A stretch of DNA of 64,000 nucleotides, from contig BSBN01001225.1 in assembly GCA_027924645.1 (NCBI GenBank), positions 11,674,001-11,738,000 of the forward strand. The letters run 5' to 3'. Below the pieces are notes generated by a model. It saw only the letters and a list, made by a program, of their open reading frames with translations. It was not told the origin of the DNA and did no database searches. A program made the translations under genes and the position numbers. Positions within the stretch are counted from its first letter, which is position 1, and every line of letters starts with the position of its first letter. The DNA is from Cunninghamia lanceolata (taxonomy: Eukaryota; Streptophyta; Pinopsida; Cupressales; Cupressaceae). Positions 32,478 to 44,654 of this stretch are shown piece after piece.

Positions 32478-35326
32478 TGTTGGGACTGAAATTCCCAAGC
32501 TGCTTTTTGGCAAATATTAAGTTTCAATCATCCAAAGATTTTAGTATGTGAGCAGATATGGAAAGATCCACAGTTGTTTTCAAGCAGAAATTAACAATTG
32601 AGTTGATAGAAATATTTGGATTTGATCTATTCTGATTCCTAAAGACTTAATATAACATGGTTGAAGTGCTCATTAAAGATGAACCGTAAACAAGGAAGTG
32701 AAAAGTTACAAACCTTGTTGAAAATAAAGGAAAAATGGCATTAAGTACGAGAGCTGAAAATGGGTGAATTCCTTGTCGAAAATGAATAGGAGTTTCTTTT
32801 TTAACCATCTTAAAATTCCCTGTATTTTGCAAGTTATGTGTGTTTTTGGTAAAATGCATTGTGGTATGGGTTTGTATGTTTGTATATACAAAGTCTCTCA
32901 TATACAAAGTAGTTTGTATGTTGTGTCATTGTATGATGCATATGCAAAGTCCCTTGTATATCGGGTCGTGGTATGGTCGCATAAAGGAGTCATCGGGTTG
33001 ATGCATTGTTTACTTGTATGCATTTGGCTAACATTTTATTGTTACATACAAGGTGGACCCGACGAGGTTAAAAGTTGAAATGTATTTTCTATTGGGTCCG
33101 TTGCTTGTATGCTATGTTTGTATGTTTGGCAGAACGCAACATACAATGTGGTACATACAACACGATATACATTGCCCGGAACTGAAACAATTATGAATTA
33201 ATGTTAAGTCTTTGTATGTTTGTGCTTTGTATGTATGTTACGGTATACATACATTGCGGTACATACAAGGTGATATGCATAGTGCGGAACTGAAATGTTA
33301 TGAAATATGGTTTTATTGTTGTATGTTTCAGATACATACATTGATGTGTACGTATAATGTGGAATCCAGGAAAGATTGAAATTTGGTTAAAAGGATGCAT
33401 CAGGACTTAAAGTATATCGGAGGATGCATATACAAGCCGGATGTCAAAAGGAGTTCAATATAGAAAAATCTTTGTATCGGTGAAGCCGAATAAGTCAGAA
33501 CAAAGCTTGCGAGTCTCACTGACACGATAGTCACAACGATGTTGGGGACATGTTGTGAAAGTCTTGCCGATACAAAACACAGAAACCCTAAAATGACATT
33601 AAAATCTGAATGGTTAAGATATTCTTCTGACAGTTGAAATATGGGTTTTTTGTAGGATATACATAGTGGGGATCAAGTTATATAAACACCCACGAAAGGA
33701 TCTTGAGGAGATGAATAAAATATTGATAAGGGAAGTAATTACTTAAGTAAATACATATGTTTAAATAAATTTGTTTTGATTATTTGATCAGAAATTAATT
33801 TGTGTTTTATCTAGTCTTTTTAGGAATAATAAAGAAACCCTCGAAGGATACTAAGAAGAACTATAGTTAAAGATCTTTGTTTGACCTTGAAATGGTTATC
33901 CATTTGATGATTAAAGACGAGTATTAATTTTCCTAAATCTATTTTATTAAGACAAATACTGTTGTTCGGTTATCAACCGTCACAACTATTGTAACTGGTC
34001 TGAAGCTTGTATGCCTCTCTTTATAAGAGATGACCAAGACCAGAATAAAAGGGAGATAGAATAGGGAGAGATTACAGAATAGAACAGGGGATACTATAGA
34101 TTAGATTTGAACAACAATGCTAGTTCACTTTCAATATATTTTATTTCTGATAGACCATGTGCAAGCATTCTCTGATGAAGTCAAGTCTGTGAACATGAAG
34201 CAGTAACTGTAGATTTCGGTATCAACTATCTGTTTAATTTATTCGATTATATGACTGTCTCCTTTCAAATTTTTCTCTATTATTCAATTTGAGTTATCAA
34301 GTATATCTTCAAGTTGTCTATACACATTTTCTGTTATAGTGTGATAAGATTAACTGGTTTCTGCTTTCAGAATTAAATCCTTTAAATCTATCATAGTAAC
34401 TGTGAAGACATTGTCATGGATCTGTAAGAAGAGTCATATAGTTAGGGTTTGTATTCTGTCTCCAGTTTTTTGATAAATCTTTTACAATTGCAGTATTATT
34501 CTGATAGGTTCCTTCAAAGAGGGATTAAATCCTTTTAGATGAATGCAGGTAATTTGATTTTATCAATTGGATATATATAAGTATGGGATATTTGTTGAAT
34601 TTGATAATTAATTCAAGCCACAAAGATCACCTGCAAAACCTAAGATTTACCTTCCACAAGAGAAAAAAGCAAAGAGGAATAATTTGCACAATAAGGATGA
34701 ATTAAATGAAATGGATTTTTTTGGAATTACATGTGAGAACTTGCTTTTATATTTGCAAGTTAGAGAAAAACCCTAATATGACTTAAGAATAACCTAAGAC
34801 TAAAATTAGCCCTAAGTAAACTTAATAAAGTGTAATTAAATATTTAATTACACCAACAATATTAACTATTTCCTTGTAGGGTTGTACAAGTTACATACCT
34901 ATTCTTTCATGCCAGATAGTTTGAGTTTTTACCAAACAAACAGTCATTTATTTCATGATCATACTGACTCTATATTCAATAAGGCACTAGTCTAGTGTTT
35001 TCATTATCACTTATACAAATTCACTTTAGATTTACTTAATTAGTTTGTATTATCGTTTTAGCATTACATTTAGATCATTTAGAATTAACTTGTTGTCTTT
35101 TCATCTGTTTTATAATTTGTGCCATTATCAATAGTTAGATTAATTCTGATCAAAATAGTGATCATTTCTTTATCTTCTTTCTTAATTAGAGGTTCACCAG
35201 CCTAGGTCTAGCAGAGCCTGAAGTGAAGGGGGTTTATCCATATCTACCCCATGTATGTTAGCCAAAAACGTCAAGAGAGCCTGGCAACCTCTTAGGGTTA
35301 ACAACCTACGTTTTTGAGACCTAACA
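32478..35326 (+). repeat. 3' LTR of the LARD-like element
   Basis: 2849 bp, equal to the 5' LTR plus a 271 bp insertion (266 bp element plus a 5 bp target duplication). It ends CCTAACA before the gtacc duplication. Confidence 0.9.
34593..34858. mobile_element. 266 bp solo LTR or short TRIM-like insertion
   Basis: Present only in the 3' LTR. The uninterrupted 5' LTR reads gggatattaactatt (about 29459). Here atatt is duplicated on both sides (34588-34592 and 34859-34863), and the insert begins TGTTGAATTTG and ends CACCAACA, with 5 bp TGTTG/CAACA inverted ends. It has no internal domain, so it is most simply a solo LTR of a small element. No 5S rRNA-like stretch was seen, so Cassandra is unlikely. 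Confidence 0.85.
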
Positions 35327-37800
35327 GTACCTATACCTTAGCACCCTTGAAAGAGGAAGATAAACACCAAAAGGTTGTCTCAAGTGTGATGATAGTGGGT
35401 GAAAAAGAGTTTTTAAAGATAATGGAGGAGGAAGAGATATGCTTTGTACTATTGGTCAGACCTAGGACTATCATAACAACAACAAGAATGGATGAGCTGC
35501 CATATGAGATTCTAGACATGTTGAAGGATTATGCAGACATAGTTATGGATGAGCTTCCTAACTCCTTTCCTCCAATGAGAGAAATAAGTCACCATATATA
35601 CTTCGTATCAGGGGCTAGTCTAGCAAACAAGGTGGCTTACACGATGACACCCCAACAAAATGAAGAAATTAGAAAACAAGTGCAAGAGTTTCTTGACAAA
35701 GGGTTAATCAGGGAGAGTCTTAGCCCATGTACAATCCCAACTATTTTGGCACCCAAGAAAGGAGGTGAGTGGAGAATGTACAATGATTCTAGGGCAATAA
35801 ATAAGATCACAATCGGATATATGTTTCCACTTCCAAGAATAGAGGACTTAATGGATTGTTTGAGTGGGGCAAGCTACTTCTCAAAGATAGACCTTAAAAG
35901 TGGATACCACCAAATCAGGATCACACAAAGAGATGAATGGAAAAGAACATTCAAAATAAATGAGGGCCTGTATGAGTGGCTTGTTATGCCATTTGGTCTT
36001 TCAAATGCACCTGGTACATTCATGAGGCTTATGAATGAGGTCCTCAAGCCATACAATGGTAAGTTTGTAGTTGTTTACCTTGATGACATATTGGTTTTCA
36101 GTTCTAACAAAAAAGAGCATTTGTCTCATTTGAATTTGGTGTTAAGAAGGCTACAAGAGGAAAAATTGCTAATCAACCTTAAAAAGTGTGAGTTCATGAA
36201 GACATAACTATTGTACCTTGGTTTTGTGATTTTAAAGGGGATGTTGAAGATGGATCCAAGCAAAGTGAAGGCAATCTTGGAGTGGCCTACACCTAAATCA
36301 GTTTCAGAGGCAAGAAGTTTCCACGGTCTTGCAAGTTTTTACAGAAAATTGATTAAATGTTTTAGTCATGTGTGTGCACCTATTATAGACACCATAAAAG
36401 GGGATAAGAAAAAGAAGTTCATATGGACTGAACAAGCTGAAAAGAATTTCCAATATCTGAAAAAAAGAGTGAGTGAGCAACCAATCTTAGATCTACCTTA
36501 TTTCAGTAAGGTCTTCCAAATAGAGTGTTATGCTAGTGGTCATGCAATAGGGGCAGTTTTAAGCCAAGACAATAAACCAATAGCATATTTTAGTGAAAAA
36601 TAGAATGATGCCAAGAAGTACTCATCATATGACTTAGAATTGTATGCAATGGTTCAGTCACTAAAGAAATGGAGACATTACCTTTACCCAATGAATTTGT
36701 GGTCTATACTAACAATCATGCACTTCAATTCATAAATAGTCAAGAAAAACTTAGTCAAAGGCACATTAAATGGATTGAATACTTACAAAGATACACCTTC
36801 ACAATTAAACATAAAAAAGGGAAGAGTAATATAGTGGTTGATGCTTTGAGTAGAAGAGCATTAATGGTGCAAGAAATTTAGTTAAGAAGTATTGGGATTG
36901 AAGCACTCAAAGAGATGTATGAGGATGATGAAGATTTCAAAGAGGTTTATGAGGTTTGCAAGAAGCCTCTCAGCACTAACAGAGAGAAGTGGCTAGATTA
37001 CTTGATACAAGATGATTTTTTGGTTAAAGGAGCACAACTTTGTGTGCCAAAAATGTTCTATGAGAGAAAACCTTATCAAGGAAAATCATTGTGGGAGTAT
37101 GGTAGGTCATTTTAGCCTTGACAAGACACTAGAGCAATTGAGAAGGAATTATATTTGGCCAAGGATGCAATTAGATGTAAGAAGATTTGTGGAGAGGTGT
37201 ACCATATGCCAAAAATCAAAAGGGAGAAGCACTAATGCAGGACTATACCAGCCTTTACCCATTCCCAATAGGCCTTGGGAATCCATCAGTATGGAGTTTG
37301 TCATTGGTTTTCCAAAGACACAAAGGAGTTTTGATTTAGTTTATGTTGTTGTGGATAGGTTTTCCGTGATGGCTCACTTCATTCCTTGCAAAAGTACAAG
37401 TGATGTTTCCTATGTTACAGGTTTGTACTTTAAGGAGGTTGTTAGTCTTCATGGATCTCCATTGAGCATAGTCTCTGATAGAGATAGCAAATTCCTAGGA
37501 CACTTTTGGAGGACTTTATGGAGGAAGCTTGGTACAAATCTCAGTTTTAGCTCAGCCTACCACCCTCAGATAGATGGCCAAACTGAGGTGGTCAACAGGA
37601 GCTTAGGTAACCTACTAAGATGCGTTTCAAAGGATCATCCTAAACAATGGGATCTTGTGTTACCCCAAGCCAAGTTTGCTTATAATGACTCAGTGAATAG
37701 GAGCATTGGCAAGAGTCTATTTCAAATGGTTTATGGCATACAACCTATTGGTTCCCAAATTTGCATGCATCAAATCCTAAAGACTTGCCACTTCTTATAG
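35327..37800 (+). pseudogene. Chromovirus RT-RNase H-integrase, broken
   Basis: Continuation of the gag-protease at 25793-27357. RT: DKGLIRESLSPCTIPTILAPKK, FSKIDLKSGYHQIRI, VMPFGLSNAPGTF and YLDD at 36076-36087. Stops at 36205 (TAA) and 36601 (TAG) and frameshifts near 36605-36670 and 37080 divide it. RNase H: YASGHAIGAVLSQ (the usual DAS Asp is Tyr here), then VDALSRRAL. Integrase: zinc region HFSLDKTLEQLRRNYIWPRM and CTICQKSKG; core VYVVVDRFSVMAHFIPC, IVSDRDSKF and DGQTEVVNRSL give an apparently complete D, D, E triad. It breaks off near 37800 after MVYGIQP. The frame also shifts by one relative to the gag-protease frame across the insertion site. Confidence 0.85.
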
Positions 37801-38466
37801 TCAGATTCAAAGAGAGAATCAACCAATAGAGTGGGAGATTATCTCCTATCTCCCCTGCACTTCAGGTTCTGCCACACCTAGGGGGTATTGCCTTATTCAC
37901 AATCAATAGATATAGCTTTCCAACACTAGACACAATGTTCTCATATATTTGCACCAAGATTTGTAAGATTAACCCTAGATTGGCAATATTCTTGGATTAT
38001 CTTCACTATTTAAATCTGAGAACATGTATCATTGTAACGTCAAAAAATGTCCCCTTGGGGGATTTTCCCTCTTAAGGTTTAGCTCTCGGGTCTTTAATTT
38101 GCATTTAGGACATCTTGCATTATATTTTGGCATCCCGATGAGAAAACCCCTAAGTTTCATGATGAATGGGACCTAGGGGGATCCCTTGAGATAGACCCTG
38201 CCTAAAATAGGGAGGGAGGACCTGGGCACCCACACCCTAGTCCTGTCCTATTTTGGGTTAGGACCAAATTTTAAGTGTCGGTTTATGACCGTTATTTGGT
38301 TCCTAGGCTGACACAGTAAGTTTGAATTATGAAATTCTTGGTGGGAATGTTTGTAGTTGCATATATAAGCATGTTTAGGCATTCATTTGTAAACTAGGTG
38401 ATTACTAGATGAGCATTGGCATTCTAAAGGTGATTCAAGGCATTCATTATGTGGAAGAGTAGATAT
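37801..38466. other. Unassigned, with an LTR-like stretch
   Basis: The sequence after the integrase break is not alignable by eye to the chromovirus LTR. From 38033 (tgtaacgtcaaaaaatgtcc) it looks like LTR DNA: TG start, GGGG/CCCC-rich words and a TATA-like tgcatatataagc near 38358. No second copy or CA end could be paired. No gene. Confidence 0.35.
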
Positions 38467-39952
38467 TGTTGGCAAGAGACACTGCTCTGGTATGGACTTG
38501 CATGTTGTCATTGATGGCAACAAAGGAAACAAGGCTCATCAACATGAAAGGAAGACATAAATATGGAAGGTCACATTAGAATTTAGGTCTACTTGGAAGA
38601 AATGGCTAAGTATGGGCATTTACGGGGTAGAGGACAATAAGTGGGTCAGTATGCTTCCGTAGATGATGATGATCTAGTAATGTGGTCCAGGTGTGATGTT
38701 CTTAATTGTTTGATGGTGTTTTCCTCTAGAGATTAAGTCCTGACTTCCTTCAGAATTCATTTGGAAGAATTATCTAAGTCTAGGTGAATAGAGGTATAGC
38801 AGAGACAGTGTATAGGGCACATTGTAATGGTCCGCATTTCTCTGCAGGTGAGTATTTTACTATGCAATTTTAAGGTGTTGCAAAAACTTGTATGGAGTAT
38901 CTAATTCTAGAGTTGTGAGATCTGAAGATCACCGGAAAGATATCTGCAAGTTGTTGAGTATCGCTACAATGTTTGGCAGAGTTTGATTGAGACAGAGTAT
39001 GAGCTTTAATGGTCTGCATTTATCTGCAAGATGACATCATGCCTTGTAGTTCTGAGGGTAAGTTTGGGAATGCATGAAAAGTCTTTGATACAGTTTTGGA
39101 AGTGTTCTAAGATCTGCAGTAAAAGTTGTAAGTCAATAGATGAAACAGTTATGCATGCTCTTAAGGAATAGGCCGACCGATATGATAAATTATTGTGCAG
39201 AGAAGAGATAGTGTTTGAAGGATCTATTCAAGTGATTGAAGGATTAGAGATGACCTATGTGAGCATGTTTGGGCAAAGATTTGGGTCCGCAAAACATTTA
39301 GTGCATTAATTTGAGCCGACAAGCTACATCTTTCTATGTACATGTTTTGTATCTTGGATGCCGACCTGATTATGAATCAAATCATGATGTGGATATATAA
39401 GAGTGATGAATTTTGATTATAGTGTGTGATATATGTGTGGATGTGAAACATGCGAAAATAGAGTGACCACAACAAGGGAAATCTTGAGCATATGTAAAAG
39501 TAGAGCAGAGAAATAGGGATAGACTGAGATGAAGAGTTTTGAGTCAGTATTCATGAGCTTAAGTGGAATTGTTTCCATGCATATGTAGATGCAATCACAA
39601 CAATTCATCCTTGGCAGTGAGCCACCCTTATTCTACCTTTTTCTTCTAATTGGTAGTGAGCCTTTTCTTGAGCAGTGAGCTCCGGGTAGTGAGCCCTAAG
39701 GCAGTGAGCCTCTTGTAACTCGATATTGTGGTATAATAATATTTTGAGAGCTAACACTCTCCATGGTTTTTCCCTCTTTGGGTTTTCCACGTAAAAATAT
39801 TGGTGTTCATGTGTTATGTCTTTATGGTTGTTGTTCATTAGTTTAATTTTCTTTCACATAATTAAAATTGGTAAATGGATAAAAGAACAAGTTTTTGAAA
39901 GGTTTTGTAGAACACTAATTCACCCCCCTCTCAGTGTTCATTATATTCAACA
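38467..39952 (+). repeat. 5' LTR of a copia-like element
   Basis: It begins TGTTGGCAAGAG and ends TATTCAACA, 1486 bp, directly followed by a PBS-like tggtataagatc. The U5 end has cacccccctctcagtg, a pattern common in plant copia LTRs. The 3' LTR lies outside the window, so the left boundary rests on the TGTTG/CAACA symmetry only. Confidence 0.65.
39612..39714 (+). repeat. AGTGAGCC short repeats in the LTR
   Basis: Five copies of (c/t)agtgagc(c/t) occur at irregular 13-38 base spacing, in a Pro/Glu-free, non-coding context near the end of the LTR. This is probably within R/U5. Confidence 0.7.
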
Positions 39953-39954
39953 AT

Positions 39955-39966
39955 TGGTATAAGATC
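39955..39966 (+). promoter_or_regulatory. PBS candidate, initiator-Met-like
   Basis: tggtataagatc lies two bases after the LTR end. It matches TGGTATCAGAGC at 9 or 10 of 12 positions, as in decayed copia elements. Confidence 0.6.
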
Positions 39967-40020
39967 AAGGTTCCTTGGAAGAAGCCTAACAGCTTGAGGA
40001 AGATCTAGGAAAGTCCACCT

Positions 40021-41510
40021 ATGGCAACACAAAGGTATCTCACTTATCCTCAAGCAAATCCCTCTAGCAGCATTATAATTGGCAATCAAGTATATGTCAA
40101 TATTGAACAATTTGAAGTAGCCCTAGAAGATCTTAACAACTCCAAGGATGATATCAAGGGTTTAGAGGAGAGTATCAAAGAAGTTGATGATTGCATTTTG
40201 AAACTAAAAGAGCAGATCAATAAATCTCAAGAAAGAAGAAAAGAATTATGTGAGCAGCTAAAACAAGCAAATGAATCTACAAAGGGTGAAGAAAAGACCA
40301 AGAATGAGGAATATCTGATTCAAGTTGTGAAGGACAAGTCAGAGGAATGTTGAAAAACTAGGGAAAGAAGTTCTGCTCTTGAAGTTTGACCTAGAAGCAG
40401 CAAGAAGCTACTGAGAAAAATTCAAAATAAGCTATGCAAAACTTGATAATTTGCTGGCCAGTCAAAAGTATCTAGATGATAAACAAGGTTTGGGATTTGA
40501 AAAGGAAGAAAGTTCAACCTCAGGACAAGACAGATCTAAAGAAGGAAGAGGTAGAAATTATCTAGTAAGAAATCAAAGAAAAAGACCTAAAAGACCTCTG
40601 GTTAGACAACCAAATGCTTAAAGGTATCCATCTTTCAATGGTTATTGTTTCAAATGCAATAAGTATGGTCATAGGGCTACTTAGTGTAGAAGTAGAAATC
40701 AAAATGTTCCATCTTTTTTTGGTCAATGTTTCAATTGCAAGAAGATTGGTCATAAAGCAAATGAGTGCAAAAGTGTGTCAAGAAATGTGCCAAGTTACTC
40801 AAGGAATAGTCAATTCTTCAATGGTAAGTGTTTTGCATGCAATAGATTTGGGCACATGGCTAATCAGTACAGATCAAGACCAACTCCCATCTACAGAAGA
40901 TATCAAAGTCAGATAAATGTTGTTTGTTCCAATTGCAAAAAACCCAGACACTTTGCCAAATTCTACAGAAGTAGAAATATACCAAGAGACTATTCTATAG
41001 AGAAGGGGAAAATAGAGCAGTGTAGACAAAGGAAAAAAGAATATTGATCCAATAAAAACCAAGAAAGAGATGAATCAGATCTGGATCAAAAAGAATGTTA
41101 CTAAGGCTAAGGATGGATCTGTACCAGTCTTTGGTGTAGGTAGTTCCTCTGAAAAGTAAATAAGGAGCTCTGGCTTAGGAGCAGTGTTAAAAATATAAAT
41201 CCCCCAGCCAGAAAGTTGGTGTTGGAATCCAGCACGTAGATATGTGATGGAAATTGACAAAATAAATCTTTTGAAAGAAAAACTAGAAGAAAATAAGATA
41301 ATGAGAAATATTGCAGAGCAATCCTAATCGACTGTGTTCTACAATGAAGACTTTAACAGCTTTTTGGAACAAGCATTAATGATGATTAGGTTAAGTCATG
41401 CGAAGGATAAAAGGGAACCAGTTTAGTCTTAAAATCACTTTGCACCTGAAGCTATCAATTATTCAGAGAGAGTGAAGCAGAATTTGAGAAACGACAACCA
41501 ATATTTGAAG
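40021..41510 (+). pseudogene. Copia-like gag with four zinc knuckles, broken
   Basis: It starts at ATG 40021 (MATQRYLTYPQANPSS). The first 110 residues include a coiled coil (KEVDDCILKLKEQINKSQER). After frameshifts from about 40353 to 40600 the reading resumes with a basic RNQRKRPKRP segment and four CCHC-type knuckles: YCFKCNKYGHRAT(stop)C near 40650, QCFNCKKIGHKANEC near 40730, KCFACNRFGHMANQY near 40835 and VCSNCKKPRHFAKFY near 40925. The last Cys of knuckles 3 and 4 is Tyr, a TGT/TGC-to-TAT/TAC change. A further hydrophilic tail runs to about 41510. Zinc-knuckle gag proteins bind element RNA in the particle. No protease or RT follows, so the element is non-autonomous or has unusual gene order. 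Confidence 0.75.
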
Positions 41511-41603
41511 CGTTTGAAGAAATTCGAAGAAAAGAAACTCTAACATAGCAAAGCAAGGTATTTTCATTAAAACTTCCATTTGTGAATTTGTTAAAATCCT
41601 GAA

Positions 41604-44595
41604 ATGGCAACTCCACAAGTCGTAGATATCACTGAACAACCTCAGCCAAAATTTAAGAAACACCCCTACAAGGCAACCAAAGTTGATCCAATGGGTGCAC
41701 TCTCAAAGATACCATATGGAGTTCTGTATGTGGAAGACATTAGGAAATATATTCATGTTTCCATAGAAGAACATGAGAAAACCAAACTCATCGATTTATT
41801 CTTAAATCACTTGTCCGATGGAGGTTACGATCTAAAAAATGAATATAAGGCATTGGAGACAAATAAATTTATTCAATACATCAATTTTTTGACTTTCGCG
41901 GAGGATGAATGGGTCTAGTATGTATTGAGTAGGGTTCATGATGAATTCATGTGGCTCAAGAGACCCTTTAAGATAACTCAGGATGCAACAAGATCAGTAA
42001 TTGGGCTTTGCTCAGCCAGATCGGTACTAGTTCTGAAAGTTGTAAAGAATGATAAAGTAATGGTGGCCACCAGAGCCAAGTTTGAGAAAAGAGCATTAAC
42101 AATCAATGATATTGAAGACTATGTTGTAAGATTTGCATCCATGGTTATTGGCTACAATGTTTTCTCAAACCATAAAAATTCAGTATCTGGTACAACAATT
42201 TTTACAGCCTTTGATATGGTGAAGGAAGATGCAGAGTATGATCTTTGTGAACTACTTCGAGAGCAACTGATGAAAAATTTAAGGAAGACCAAAGAGCAGA
42301 AATATCCATTCAAATATAGTACATTGATTCTCTGTTTATTCTTCTACTACATGCAAGAATTACTAGGTATGAAGAAATTGCTTTGGACAAATGATAAACC
42401 TGTAGCAGTTCAAATTAGAAATCATCTGAATAGTATAGGAAGTATTGATGCTCAGAAATCTACCCTGTGGGGCTATTTCAAAAATTTTCAAAATATGATG
42501 CATTCAAGAGAAAGAATTCTTGAGAAAATTGTTGATAAGTACAAGGACACAATTTGTTTCATGGTCACTAAGGATCAATGCTTAATGGAAGCTGTGGAAC
42601 CTAGAACTGTATGGATAATGCCCATAGGATATTGAGGTAGATGAACAAATTTTGGAAAACTTTGCCCAGCACCTACTCACCAAACCTAAAGATACCAAGG
42701 AAGAAAGGTTTGGAACATATGAGGAGTTATATGGGAAACTGCATGTTGAACTCAAAAAAACTAAATCCACCAATAAAAGTGAGAAAAGAGGTGGAAGAAA
42801 TTGCTACAAGGTATGACATCACCAAAGAACAACTCAAGGAATCAAGAGAAAAGGCAGAGAAAGTAAAGAAGGAAAAACAAAGAAGTGAACAGGATAAGGT
42901 TCCGGAAGAGCCTATAAAGAAGCAAAGAGGGCATGAAACAACACAAAGGACTACCAGAAGCTTTTCTACTTCATCCGGTACCACATCTACTAGCATAAAG
43001 GAATTTGCAAAGAAGCCAACTGGCAGAGGAGCAAAAAGATAGAAATAAAAGGTAGAAGAATGTATGTAAGTATAAGTGAAAATGATGAAGAAGAGACCGA
43101 GTTTGATGAAAATGTCAAGAAAATGAAAATTGAGACTACTAAAGCCTCTGAAAAGAAGAAATCTAGAAAAAGACAGAAGGTAGATGAGTCTCCAGCCAAA
43201 TTAACACTTGGAGATATACTAAAGTCTAGCATTGTTGATGGAAACTTGAAACCTATGTTTGAATTTTATGATGATTACAATGATGCTGACAAAAGGATTT
43301 TGGAAGAAGATATCATAGATTATCTTAACATATACAATAGAGCTCTCATTGAGATCATTGGTGATCTCCTAGATACCTTGGGTAGTATTCTATCAGTCAG
43401 AATGGAAACTATTATGGATAGGGATATTGAGCTTAGAGAACACACATTGATAAAATTATGTTTGGATATTACTCTAGAAGAAAAGGCCAAAATCTCCAAA
43501 GAACTTAACAATGAGTTTAGATCAAAGAAAAGAATGAATGCACTGATGATAGGAGAAGCTAACAAAGTTGTCAAGGAAATAAAGGAGATCATTTTAGAAA
43601 TACTAAAGAAATATAATATTTCTACTATCTATGACAATGAGAAAACAAAAGATGAAAACACATCTCTACTAGAGACAATCCACGATCAAGGACCGGAATA
43701 GAGTGATCAAGTCCCTGACACAAACACATAGAATATGTCAGATCAAGGCAAAAATGAAACGGATTTATCTCCTGAGCAACAGGTTGAGGATGAAGAGAAT
43801 AGTGAACAGATAATGAGCCCTACATCGGAACAAAACATAGATCAACAAGAAAATGTGTACATGGACCCTCCAGAATGAAGTCAAGAAGTATCTCAGAGAT
43901 CAAGAGACATTGTAGATGTCTCAGTTGGTTCTGGAAGACAACAAGCTGCAGATGAGACTGAACTCCTTCAAGGACCAATCAACTTGGCCTCATTATCACC
44001 TGCACAGAAGTTCAAATTAGTATCCATTGTTTAGGCCAAGGCATAGGAAGAGATGACGAAATCACATGCCCAAGATAGTAAATTGATCAATGATGCATCC
44101 ATTGTTCTGGAAAAGTTGATGCCAACATTTCAAAAGGATACCTCATTATCTTCTATTGATCATCTCAAGGAGCTATTAAACTTTGGAAGTACACATTTTG
44201 AGTCTTTTGAAAAATCTATAGAAGCAAAAGTTAGAAAAGAATTTGATGAAAGGAGACTGGTTGAGTTAAAGACTATGATAGTTCAAGATAAAACTCTGTT
44301 AGACAATGGAATTAAGGGAATACAAAGTGCCATTGAAGAAGCCAGTAAAATATACAAATTTTGTCTATCTTGGCCAAAAATTACAAAGGAATTAGAAGAT
44401 AAGATCAAAGACTTGGAACTCAAACTACTCAATATCTCTGAAACATATAATCCAGCAGTTGGATCAATAAATGCCAAAGAAACACAAGTTGCAAATATTA
44501 ATAATGATTTGAACACTCTGATGAAGAAAAGGGGAGAAATCAAAGATAGGTTGTGCCAACTGAAAGGACTGATAAGTCAGAAAATTGATTGCGTG
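41604..44595 (+). pseudogene. Long second ORF of the copia-like element, unknown
   Basis: It starts at ATG 41604 (MATPQVVDITEQPQPKFKK) and covers about 1000 codons with a TAG at 41916, a frameshift near 42633 and five nonsense codons between 43699 and 44046. It continues at 63743-63889 beyond a 19 kb transposon. The N-terminal 330 residues look globular (TRSVIGLCSARSVLVLKVVK, INDIEDYVVRFASMVIGYNV, YPFKYSTLILCLFFYYMQEL, DKYKDTICFMVTKDQ). Next comes a Lys/Glu-rich low-complexity segment with basic, nuclear-localisation-like stretches (KKKSRKRQK), and then coiled coils (KTMIVQDKTLLDNGIKGIQS, ELEDKIKDLELKL). No polymerase, protease or integrase motif is visible. It may be an extra structural protein. 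I do not recognise the family. Confidence 0.65.
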
Positions 44596-44627
44596 GGGTA
44601 AGTGCAAAAAGATGGGGGGCCAAAAAG
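44596..44627 (+). repeat. Left terminal inverted repeat
   Basis: It starts gggtaagtgcaaaaagatgg and then ggggccaaaaag. It pairs with 63710-63741 at 31 of 32 positions. Target duplication CGTG precedes it. Confidence 0.92.
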
Positions 44628-44654
44628 TGGCCACATAGTTTTGAAAAAAAAATA

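Larger units (their letters stand above)
27358..35326 (+). mobile_element. Non-autonomous LTR element (LARD-like)
   Basis: LTRs at 27358-29930 and 32478-35326 begin T(A/G)TTGGGACTG and end GACCTAACA. The flanking 5 bp duplication is gtacc (27353-27357 and 35327-35331), lying between the protease and RT of a chromovirus. A PBS-like site follows the 5' LTR. The 2.5 kb interior has only a decayed hydrophilic ORF and no RT or integrase, fitting a large retrotransposon derivative mobilised in trans. LTR differences are a few percent by eye, clearly older than the Tat-like element. The 3' LTR carries a 266 bp secondary insertion. Confidence 0.9.
24550..37800 (+). mobile_element. Chromovirus-like gypsy element, 3' truncated, nested
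   Basis: A plus-strand element with a 5' LTR (24550-25730), an initiator-Met-type PBS, gag-protease (25793-27357) and RT-RNase H-integrase (35327-37800). A later element (27358-35326, TSD gtacc) interrupts it. The integrase breaks off near 37800 and no 3' LTR is visible, so the end was lost. Residue patterns in protease, RT and integrase are those of plant chromoviruses. A chromodomain would lie in the missing end. Without the insertion it would be about 5.3 kb here. Confidence 0.8.

Noticed and set aside
34593..34858. Cassandra-type TRIM
   Set aside because: No 5S rRNA-like promoter or sequence was visible in the 266 bases.
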